From the NCBI RefSeq assembly GCF_032854445.1, contig NC_088306.1:16959764-17023763 (forward strand): DNA of 64,000 nt. Reading direction: 5' to 3'. Below the pieces are notes generated by a model, which was given only the letters and a program-made list of their open reading frames with translations, did not search any database and was not told the DNA's origin. Below, one piece after another: positions 54,434-64,000 of this stretch. Numbering within the stretch: the first letter of the stretch is position 1; the number at the start of each line of letters is the position of its first letter. The stretch is from Liolophura sinensis (lineage: Eukaryota; Mollusca; Polyplacophora; Chitonida; Chitonidae). The position numbers were made by a program, and so were the translations under genes.

Positions 54434-55829
54434 TATTGCCCTCAATCAGTATCTGATATACTTCATATCCGTAAATAATGAATGTTGTGGGGAATGTATA
54501 TTTTTTTTCAAGTAAGTAAAAGTATATTTGAGGGATATATTTATAGTATAAGCATATACCATATGTGTACATGTTGTATACTACTCAGTTACACATGTGT
54601 TTATCAAGCAAGTCATAAATTGCAAGCCCTTAAAAAGCCAAACCCAGACAGGAAAGAACTCAAATTTTGGTTAGTACTTTGTTCTGTACAAATTTTAAAC
54701 ATTTTAGAGCAAAACATTTTAATTGTACATGTAGCTGTGTTTGGAAATTTGAAATAAGTCTTTAAGACGTTTGGTAAATATGATGCCAGATGTTATTCCT
54801 GAGCTTAGATTTGAACTTTACGTCTAATTTTCATTTTTGTCATAAAGGTCTCGAGACAACTCTAGAATCAGTTCCTTTTCCATGTTTCCTGGAAAAGACT
54901 CTAATCCCTGCTGGCATTTTCGCTAAGCCATCGATGATTATTGTTGTTGTTGCAACCTCGTCTTTGTCTGGTCTCACATTGACACGTCTTTGACAAACTT
55001 TCTTTGACGTACTCTGCTGTGGTAATTTCTACAGCGTGTATATAAGCATGTTTATCTCACCTTTCACTGTTATTGTGATGCTGGTCACAATTTGTAATCA
55101 GGAACACTCAAGGCAGGATTTACTTATCTACTGAACACTTTATGAACGATAGGAAAACATGCACATATAAATTAGACAGATTCACACTAGCTGGTGTAAC
55201 TTTAGCTATGGCACAATTGTATCGCAGAGTCGGTGGTATCGGGGCTCTGGGTACACTTGACAAGTGACAGTACATTTTTATACAAAAACATACAGCATAG
55301 TAACAAACAAGTTTTAACAAGGTTTACAGACATACAATTCTAACAATAACGTACATGACTGGTCCTGATATGCAGCGTTGCGGAGGATTAAACAGTAGGT
55401 GGTCACCAAGCCTACAGTTCCACTGCAAGACCAGATTAAAACAGATTATGTGTAAGGCCTGCTAACATTCACAATACAACACTGTCACTGTTTTGAAAGT
55501 AGCTGTTGCACATTTCGGTCCATTTGTGTGAAATACCTGGTCGTATTGTGTCCTATCCTAACATAATCTGTTTCTCATACTTACATATGTGATATATCGC
55601 ACATTATTAAGTTTGATGCCCTTCAATTTGTATTCTAGGGTAATTTGAAGGTAGGACACATTCGCATTGGAATTACGACCTATAATAATGTCAGCAGGGA
55701 ACAATTGATAGGTTTTGTTATGAAACCAAACACAGTTTCAGATGTAGGTTTTTTGTTCTGATTTCAGTTACGTGCACGTATGCTTTTGTACAAGTGTGAA
55801 TTTGAAATTCCACACACTTTTAACGTACA

Positions 55830-55905
55830 GTGTGCTAGTCTCAGTGTGAAAAACAGGCTGTTCACAATTGAGGTTGTGAGTTCGAATCTCACTTCAACTT
55901 GTTAT
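55830..55905 (+). repeat. tRNA-like fragment with B-box
   Basis: GTGAGTTCGAATCTCACT is a good polymerase III B-box stem-loop, but the upstream A-box region (TAGTCTCAGTGTG) is imperfect and no cloverleaf can be drawn. More likely a SINE remnant than a tRNA gene. Confidence 0.35.
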
Positions 55906-56940
55906 GGTGCAACTTTACATCAAACATGTTAGGGATTTTTTTTCAGGTACAGGCACCGTACATACATGTACATTGCTCATGGTCAGGGGACCACTTCAGG
56001 GTTTCAACTGGGCTCGGAATGGCTATTTTGGGCAATTTTATCAGATTTTAAGGCCTTTTCTCATTGCTTTGTTCTTTTTAAATTGCCATTAGGCTACAAT
56101 TTACAAAATGATTGTCAAAGTGGAGCACATGTACTTTGTATGATGTGCACACCTTTTTACATGTTATTGTGAGGTTTCATCTTAATACAGTGTTTGTAAG
56201 GGATCATGTAACATTTTCTCTGATTGTTGCCTGAGAGTGGTGATAGTGGAGTGAGGTCATTAGGTTAGGCATATATGAATGGGGAAGCAGCCAGGAAATC
56301 TACACATTTGTTAAATATGGCATATATCTACAAAAGACCCTAAAGCAAGCAGGGCTGAAAAACAGACTGGGTGTGAATTGGGTCATACACGTGTTGATTG
56401 TTGGCCAGGCCTCTTTGATAGACTTTTTTGTTTGTGTGTGATCTGACAGGAGGTTTGCATTATTCATCTGTTATTCACAGACAACTCTCATCATGTATTT
56501 ACACTGCGCTTAAGGCAGCGGCGGAATTGCCATCATGGGTATGGATGGTCCCTGTTTGTTTGATGGGTGCATCCGTTACGCATGTGTCCACTGTGTACAG
56601 GAAGATGAATGGAGATAAGACAATGGCTTTGTAAAGTTCCGGGGTACCTGGTGGTGGATTGAGTCAGCAGTCTCGCCCAGGACTTTCCATTGATAAGGGT
56701 TAGCTAGATTAGTCAACCAGACTGTTCTGTAGTTAGTGCTTAAGAAGTTAATGGGCCGCACAGTTGATGTTTGGTATTCTGGATGATCAAAGTACAATCC
56801 ACAGAGATTAATTTGTGTTCAGTGTACATTGGATCTGAGTTCATACATAAACGGACACATTAAGCTCAGACCACTGAGAAGGGCAGATTTAAAGCTATAT
56901 GAATCCTCAGCCTTTATTGTTTGGAAACATGTGTTACGGA

Positions 56941-57164
56941 GCGGGAGCTTTTGTTGCCGAGTGCCAGCGCGGCTACTAGGAGTTCAATTCCAGCTGGTGC
57001 CGTTTTCCTCTCATGGTGAATGTGGGATGGTCTGTCAGCAATTCGCCCATTGTCATGGGTTTCCCCCAGGTTTCCTCCCACTATAAGCTGACCGTCGTGG
57101 TATAAGTGAATATATTTTAGGATGGCGTAAAACGCCAATCAAATAAATAAAATAAAATAAAATG
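56941..57164 (+). mobile_element. SINE, nearly full length with a shortened head
   Basis: Head TTTGTTGCCGAGTGCCAGCG with B-box GAGTTCAATTCC, body GGTTTCCTCCCACTATAAG, and tail GGCGTAAAACGCCAATCAAA followed by AATAAAATAAAATAAAAT. The head lacks part of the sequence between the A- and B-boxes. Confidence 0.85.
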
Positions 57165-57707
57165 TACATTTGTGCAGCAAGACTGTGTCGTCGTTCCTTT
57201 TCTGTGCATGTACATATGCATTTGCGTGTCCCAGAACACTTTTTTTTTTTAGGAATGGTTGATGTAACTTTCTTAGCTGATCAATTTAGTTGTGTTTTAA
57301 GATACATGTACATGTATCTTGTAATTCATGTATATTAGGATAGTGTAATCATGGTCAAAGATGTTGTTTGCTGAGACAAGTGGTCTGAGGTTTCATGTTA
57401 AAAGATTTCAGAGGTAACAGTACCTGTCTTTTTTATTAGTACCCTGCTGATCCGGCGGTCTGCCATTTAAACTCTTCAGTAATGTAGAATCTATTTTAAC
57501 GACTTCATTCGCAAGACTGCATGTACAATATAGACCATTTCTTGTTCATGTTCCTGGTTTTACATAAATTGAAGATATGTTTCCTGCTAAGTTGTGGTCT
57601 TCAAAAGAGGGCATGCCAGCTTGTGTGAATTTCTCATTCCAGCATCAATGCATCATACACTGTGGATGCAATCTAGTTTGTTCCAACAAATAGATGCCTA
57701 CAGTGTC

Positions 57708-57720
57708 TATATATATATAC

Positions 57721-57777
<57 letters not shown>
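57708..57777. repeat. (TA)n microsatellite
   Basis: About 70 bp of TA repeats with two interspersed C positions near the left end. Confidence 0.9.
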
Positions 57778-57778
<1 letters not shown>

Positions 57779-59430
57779 GGGACACATTGTAGAAGACTGC
57801 CCTATTTACAGACTTGTACTGCCACGTGGGCTTTATAACTTCAAAATCCATGTACATGTACTCCAGAGAAACATGGATTCACACTAAGCTACTTTACAAT
57901 GATGTCACAGCTCGGGGGAATTTTGATAATTTGCAAATGCCGTTTCTGTCTTCCAATTATCATTTATCCTCGGTAAAAAAAAAGTTTTTTTTTTCACTGT
58001 GTACATGTAAATATCTGGCTTGTGTACATGCAATATGTGTGGCATCAAACAGGAAAAGAGTCAAGATTTCAAGAACCGGGTTGCCATGGCTACTGGAAAG
58101 AATGTGTGAGAAGGAGCTAGCTGTTATCTGCCAGCATTTTGCCCCAGAAAGGTCTTTGTTGTGAAGCATGTATACATGTGCACCTTTGAACCTATATCTG
58201 CAGGGGCTATCATCAGCCTGTGGCTGTCCGATTTCCTCTACATATATGACAATGACAGGTGTTGAACAGTTCTGTATGTATGAAATATTCATAATTATGG
58301 CTTTAGACATCAATAAATGAGTGAATCATTCCATAGCTCTCTGAAGAGTCATAGAGATGTTGTCAGCGCGGAAATTGTACGTTTTGTCTGACTGAAATAG
58401 GAGTGATGTTGCCTTAAACTACAACATTTGTTAAGAAAAGCTGTTAAACTGTTTTCCATGCAAGTACAAGGGCAGTATTAACCCTGTCTGTTATCCATTA
58501 TACAGGTTAAATCCTGTTGAATCTTATCCTAATTGTTTAATATGGTTGTTCTAAAACTTTTGTACAAATCACTCCATGCGATGACGCCCCTCAGAGGTAC
58601 GTTATTTGAAGATGGTCCCCAATCAGGATGTTGCCCTAATACATACACCACATGCCTATGGTTGAATGCATCGGCTTTTATGATCTGTGCCTCAATGCCT
58701 CATTTAGATAATGGACTGTATCTGATCTGTGTGATAATGATACATATGGGTTATTGCAAGAGGGGGTACATGTGGTGTACGTGATTCTGTGGTTTGCTGC
58801 ACTGCCTGACAGGTTGGGCTGGCGGACGATTTGTTGCCTTCTCCCCAGGCACAAATCCCTTGTCGGCAGATCAGGTGTTGAAAACCTCTTTTCTACCGTA
58901 GTCATTCTGGACTTGGTAAAACTACAAAAAAAAAGAAAAATTGTATTTGTAATTTAGTGTCTCTCATTGCTTTGCCTAGCATGTCCATTTTCTTTTTATA
59001 GTGGGGGAGGAGGGGAGGGGAGAGAAGGCTAGGCAAGGATTGGTATAAAACCCATAAGATTTGACAGAACTAATCAGTGGAATTTTCCTGTGGGTTTTAA
59101 AATGCTTGTTGAGTTCCGATGCAGACTATTGGTGGAAAGGTTTCCATTCAAGTGGAGATTCATGCTTGGGAAGAATGAGTTAGGTCTTAGGCAGTGGGGC
59201 TTAGCATACTGAATTATACACAACAGTGAGCGCTGCTGTGGTAGTCTCTCCACTCCCCCAGCAGTGACATTTAAAATAACCCCTGTTTAACAGAGAGACC
59301 AGTCCCTCGTATCATTTCACATCCAATAGCTCTGACAATAATTGTGTGTCAGCAGTTCACATGTACCTGAGCCAGACTTGGGCAGCTGATAATCACAACA
59401 CATGTGGAGTGCTCAGAGGTCATCCTCTTA

Positions 59431-59585
59431 CATTTATTTATTTGATTGGTTTGGTTTTCTATGCCATACTCAAGAATATTTCACTTAAACGGCGGTGACC
59501 GGTATTATGGTGGGAGGAAACTGGGCAGAGCCTCTGGAAACCCTTGACCCTCCTCAGGTTGCTGTCAGACCTTCCCACATAGAGG
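59431..59585 (-). mobile_element. 5'-truncated SINE
   Basis: Inverted copy: ATTTATTTGATTGGTTTGG, CTCAAGAATATTTCACTTAA, TATTATGGTGGGAGGAAACT, CAGGTTGCTGTCAGACC. Truncated at the usual body position and next to a minisatellite. Confidence 0.8.
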
Positions 59586-59628
59586 AAGTGAGCGTGCATT
59601 GTTTTACAAGTGTTATATGTAACTATAT

Positions 59629-59895
59629 ATGTACATGTACATGTATATGGTGGGTCCTTGTCAGTACATGTACATGGTGGGTCCTTGTCAGTACATATAC
59701 ATGTACATGGTGGGTCCTTGTCAGTATATGTATATGTATATGGTGGGTCCTTGTCAGTACATGTACATGTACATGGTGGGTCCTTGTCAGTACATGCACA
59801 TGTACATGGTGGGGTCCTTGTCAGTACATGTACATGTACATGGTGGGTCCTTGTCAGTACATGTACATTATGTACTTTATGTACATGTACAAACG
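59629..59895. repeat. Minisatellite built on ACATGT hexamers, seven units
   Basis: The constant core GGTGGGTCCTTGTCAGTA alternates with one to three copies of ACATGT/ATATGT, so the period steps between 27 and 33 bp. The frame-preserving length keeps repetitive open frames on both strands; these are not genes. Confidence 0.9.
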
Positions 59896-59999
59896 ACATG
59901 GTTGCATTATAACAGATACTGTACATGTACAATGTTACATGTCAGCAACAAAGAAAACACCTGCATTGCAGTGCAAGTTCGTATGCAGCATGTTAGGCC

Positions 60000-60960
60000 A
60001 ACATTGGGCCAATGAGAATACCCTAGTGTAGCTGTAAAGTAGAACAGTGGGCCAATGAGAACACTCCGGCATAGCTGTGAAAGAAGCACATTTGCCCAGG
60101 GAGAACATTCCAGCATGGCTGTGAAAGTAGCTCATTGGGCCAGTGAGAACATCCCAGCATAGCAGTGAAAGTAGCTCATTGGGCCAGTGAGAACACACCC
60201 CGGCATAGTTGTGAAAGTAGCTCATTGGGCCAGTGAGAAGACCATGGCATAGGCTATGAAAAGTTCACATTGGGCCAAGTGGAAACATTCCAGCATAGCA
60301 GTGAAAGTAGCATTGGGCCAGTGAGAACATCATAGCATAGCAGTGAAAGTAGCTCATTGGGCCAGTGAGAACACCCCGGCATAGTTGTGAAAGTAGCTCA
60401 TTGGGCCAGTGAGAACACCTCAGCATACGGTCAAGCAATGAAAGTAACACATTGTGCCAAGGGGAACACCCAAGCATAGCTTTTAAAGAGCACATTCGGC
60501 CAACGTGCATTGTAGCATTGAAAGAATCACATCAGGCCAGTGAGAACACCCCAATGTAACTTTTAAAGTAACACATTGGGCCAATGAGAACACCCCAGCA
60601 TACATTGTAGCATTGAAAGTAACACATCTGGCCAATGAGAACACACAAGCATACATTCTAGCATTGAAAGTAGAACATTGGGCCAATGAGGGCACCATAG
60701 CAACATAGCAGTGAAAGGAGCACATTGGGTGTAGGAGAACACCCCAGCATACATTGTAGCATTGAAAGTAGTGCATTGGACCAGTGAGAAGACCTTGGCA
60801 TAGCTGTGAAAGTAGAACATTGGGCAAATGAGAACACCCATATGTGTACGTGTAACAGTGAAAGTGGCATGTTGAGGCAATGAGGAGATCCCATCTGTTC
60901 CTATGAAAGGAGCAGATTAGGCCAGCGAGAACACCCCAGATCAGTGAAAGTATACTCTCC
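60000..60960. repeat. Minisatellite, about 45-bp unit, about 21 copies
   Basis: The unit is close to ATTGGGCCAGTGAGAACACC followed by CCAGCATAGCTGTGAAAGTAGCAC. Divergence rises to the right, where units carry an extra ACATTGTAGCATT-type insert. No relation to the preceding array is seen. Confidence 0.9.
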
Positions 60961-61663
60961 AAAGAGAATATGCCTTGAATACGAATGTTCCTTTTCGTTA
61001 TTTTAGCTTAACTTTGATTTACAATAACATATCCAGAATTTACATTGTCAGGCAATATTTTGACCTTGTTACCTAAGAAATAACAATTTTAAAGTAATTT
61101 GAAATTTGGACTGAAGTCTAAGATCGCTTTCTGATCCAAGGGCCTAGGTCTTGACGGTTAGATAGCATTGCATAGCTCTGTGTACATGACTAGTGTGTGT
61201 TAACAGCTCTATTTGTCTTCTGGTTCAGTCGCTGTAAACAGTGAATTTCCTCTGCCTGCTCGGCATCTTCAGGCCCAAGGACATGCCATGGCATGGAACT
61301 AATCGGCCTTAACCCTTGTTTGAGCAGCTTCATATTGCTGCGGAATGGAAATTTTGGGGTCCGATTTTTTCCCCCCGTCTTGCTGTAGAAGCTTACATGA
61401 AGAGGTCAGCTTTTTCCTATATATGCGATGGAAAATCATGGTCAATTAACTCGCTTGGTTAACCAGGCTCATGTGGCTTTATTGACCAGAGGAGGTTTTA
61501 ATTTGTCTGTGCTGTCTGTACAACAATCTAATCTCCTAATCTTTTTTCACAAAAAAAACAAAAACAACTTTATTTGAAATTGATGTCACAGAATGGTTCT
61601 GTTTTGGTCGTCATTATGTGTTTGTGCAAATATTCAGGGTGAGCAGATAGAGGAAGAAAAAAA

Positions 61664-61775
61664 AGAGCATGATTAAGAAAAATGAAAGAGCCTGAATAAG
61701 AAATATGAAAGAAATATGAAAGAGCCTGAATAAGAAATATGAAAGAGCCTGAATAAGAAATGTCAAAGATGGATG
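61664..61775. repeat. Short minisatellite, about 27-35-bp unit, four copies
   Basis: GAAAGAGCCTGAATAAGAAA(T)AT is repeated from about 61684 to 61760, with a decayed first unit at 61664. Confidence 0.8.
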
Positions 61776-62629
61776 ACAAATATAAAAGAGGATGATAGAT
61801 GTACATGAAAGGTTTCCCACAACACATGGAAATTTGAAGTATGGCAAAATAACAAAAAATGCATCAACATGTACCATATTTCTTCCAATTTTTCACATGT
61901 TCACTTGATGTTGTTTTAAGAATATTTTGAGGGCAAATATCTTTTTGCAGGCTAGTCTTGAGGCTAGCTAACTCAGCAAATATTAATAATCTTTGTGATC
62001 AAAACCTTTAGGTGGATAACTTGCTTTCAAAGTTGCCCATATTATATGTGAAAGGTTGAAGAAATATGGTAAAAGGGGCTCATCTGTCCACTTTGCATAG
62101 AAAAATGATGATACTTTCATTTAAATGTACCATATTGTACTCTAGGCTCTATTGATAATATCAAAGCCTGTCCTCTAACAATTTACAGACCTAAACAAGC
62201 CTTCATCCACACAGTCTTTGGTCTTTGGTGGAGTGGAATGTCCCCGGGGTAAAATTTAAACAGCATTGTCCTGTCAATACACCTGTGATCCAAGGCTATC
62301 CAGATAAAGCCCAGTATAAGCCCAGGTGGGCAGGAGCTTAATCACCATCTGTACCTGTGCTGTGTTTTAATGCGCCTCAGTATTGACATGTTACAGGGGA
62401 GAGTTGTGTGAGAGGGTGTTAATTGTGACTTGATTGTTTGCGTTCCTCCAGGGCGTCCAGGACATTAACCCTACCTTTGAGAGGTCGTCAGTTTCCATAC
62501 TTATGTATCCATTAACTAATGCAGGGCTTGATCAATGACTTGTCCAGTGCACTATTATGTACAGGGGTAGCTTATGCCATACCCCGAGCATCGGCGTCAG
62601 TGTCCAATAACAGGAACGACAATGTTATA

Positions 62630-62990
62630 CAAAATGTTAGGGATGGTTTCCTGAAACGTAATGCATGTGCTGACCTCAGGTTTTGCACACACAGAACGCA
62701 TTCACACAATGGGATCTACTATCATTCATTCACTGTCTGCATATTAAATACCGTAAATTGCAAAATTCATGACCAGTGTATCGTGTATTAGAATCACTGC
62801 TTAACAGATTTTAGGGGTGGTATCTCAAAAAGTGTGGCATGTATTGACCTGAAGTTTTACATGCATGTAAAGCACAATGACACAAGGAGGATTTTTCATC
62901 GCTGATGCTCTGTGTATATTAGTTACCGTAAATTACCAAATTCACGCTTTCAGCACTTCATGTATTGAGCTGAAGTTGTGCATTCCTGTA
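62630..62990. repeat. Diverged tandem repeat, about 170-bp unit
   Basis: TGACCTCAGGTTTTGCACAC...TACCGTAAATTGCAAAATTC is followed by TGACCTGAAGTTTTACATGC...TACCGTAAATTACCAAATTC. A third, partial TGAGCTGAAGTTGTGCAT follows at about 62968. Confidence 0.65.
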
Positions 62991-63080
62991 TCTCCAATGG
63001 GGAGTGTCTTTGGTAGCTGAATCTTCAGTACTCAGTACAACTACTGACAATTACAACTTTAGATGAAATATTCATAATTT

Positions 63081-63356
63081 CAGACAATTTGTTTGATTGC
63101 TTGTTTATTTTTAATGATACAAATGGAATTTAATGAATTTCACACCTGTATATTATTTTGGATGACTAGGTCTTCTGTCTGAATTGCTTGAAATATCGGA
63201 ACATTTTTGATCCCTGTTCAGACAATTTATTGATTGCTTGTTTATTTTTAATGATACAAATGGAATTTAATAAATTTCACACCTGTAAATTATTTTGGAT
63301 GAATCGGTCTTCTGTCTGAATTGCTCGAAATATCGAAACATTGTTGATCCCCATAC
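63081..63356. repeat. Two-copy tandem duplication, 138-bp period
   Basis: CAGACAATTTGTTTGATTGC at 63081 and CAGACAATTTATTGATTGC at 63219 begin copies that stay about 90% identical to their ends near GTTGATCCCC. Confidence 0.9.
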
Positions 63357-63439
63357 AGTATGTATAGCCAAGCGCCATCTCAGTATTTACACATAAATAA
63401 GATTCCACTTCAGACACCTTGTGGTTTGATTGTCCTCCT

Positions 63440-63620
63440 TGAAGTCTGGGGATCTAAGATCAAAACCAGGCTGGGTTATACCAAAGACTTCAATAATGAT
63501 ACTCGTGGCTGACGTTCAGCATTGAGAGGCTTAGAACAAAGGAACAGAACTGGTTGGCTTGGGGTCACCATAATGTGACCAGTTGGGGACCTACCGCAGG
63601 AAGACACAGTGTATTGGGTG
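63440..63620 (+). repeat. Interspersed repeat family B, copy 2
   Basis: ATACCAAAGACTTCAATAAT, CGTTCAGCATTGAGAGGCTT, GAACTGGTTGGCTTGGGGTC and CACCATAATGTGACCAG align with 42590-42745 on the same strand. Confidence 0.55.
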
Positions 63621-64000
63621 GGCATAAAAAAATGGGTCGTACTTTGATGCTGCATTGCTCCATTATCCTTTGTTCAAACCCTTTCAAACTTTAGACTTTC
63701 AAATGGCATGTTTTTGTTAATACACTGACAAATTTTCAAGGTCATAGCTTAAGTAGTCTGTACACAGGGTTAAAATGAAAACATAGCCTCAAAAACGCAC
63801 GTTCCGGTGACCCACATTGCATCACCTGTCAGGTGTCATGAGTAGAGCGTGCGCTTCACCTGTGTGATACACACCAGTCAAGTGTCTGGAAAAATTGTCT
63901 GGCTCTAGTGTCAGAGAAACCCTTCTGCCAGATAGGCACAAGTTTTGCTGAATCAAGATGGTTTTCTCTGCGGCGGACAAGGGATTGATCACCCTTTCAA

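Larger units (their letters stand above)
46183..64000 (+). other. Probable long first intron or intergenic DNA
   Basis: No further exon with acceptor, coding bias and donor was convincing. The stretch contains SINEs, MITEs, a foldback element and tandem arrays listed separately, plus a (CCAA)n microsatellite (49404-49429), T-runs near 49240-49270 and 49449-49459, and a G-rich tract (59001-59030). Confidence 0.4.

Noticed and set aside
55884-55901. tRNA gene suggested by the B-box stem GTGAGTTCGAATCTCACT
   Set aside because: No acceptor stem or D-arm can be drawn. More consistent with a SINE remnant.
59495-60031. Long repetitive open frames over the minisatellites (59.5-61.0 kb, both strands)
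   Set aside because: Open only because repeat units are multiples of three. No start context, no domain, no splice signals.
62452-62483. Possible second exon for the gene at 46030 (acceptor CGTTCCTCCAG, reading GVQDINPTFE)
   Set aside because: The acceptor is good and the frame is compatible, but the candidate donor (GTCGTC) is weak, the exon would be only 32 nt, and the joined sequence is not recognised.

Overview
The window is metazoan nuclear DNA, most likely from a mollusc or another lophotrochozoan. The evidence is spliced genes with GT-AG introns, AT-rich spacers, very frequent TACATGTA/GTACATGTAC palindromes, and about a dozen copies of a tRNA-derived SINE whose tail reads CGTAAAACACCAATCAAATAAATA, a type I associate with mollusc genomes. 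The species assignment is inference. Most of the 64 kb is non-coding and rich in repeats.

Layout: 1-18.4 kb holds no host gene that I can support. It contains a foldback element (843-1245), a short piggyBac element with perfect terminal repeats and TTAA target sites (4179-5210), four tandem arrays or duplications (8.5, 10.0, 11.0 and 15.9 kb), several MITEs and two SINE insertions with clean target-site duplications. From 18.4 to 26.7 kb, on the minus strand, lies a complete six-exon gene for the Na+/K+-ATPase beta subunit (311 aa) with a probable long 3' UTR. From 26.7 to 31.1 kb there are only SINE and MITE insertions.

From 31.15 to about 40.15 kb there is a direct tandem duplication. Each unit carries one two-exon gene for an unusual protein kinase of 480 aa: a basic N-terminus, three 32-residue repeats, and a divergent but catalytically complete kinase domain with LND in place of HRD and DMG in place of DFG. 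Both promoters carry perfect CRE palindromes (TGACGTCA). The copies differ by about 13% in exon 1 but only about 2% in exon 2 and adjoining non-coding DNA, which suggests gene conversion. A SINE entered the first unit after the duplication.

From 40.2 to 45.8 kb no gene is seen. At 46030 a first coding exon with a promoter-like upstream region starts a rightward gene that I cannot identify. The rest, to 64 kb, is probably its long first intron or intergenic DNA. It holds SINEs, a near-palindromic 570-bp foldback element, two adjoining minisatellites (59.6-61.0 kb) and several small tandem duplications. No RNA genes, CRISPR arrays or operons were found. The genes show no evident functional link. 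The kinase pair is the most novel-looking content.
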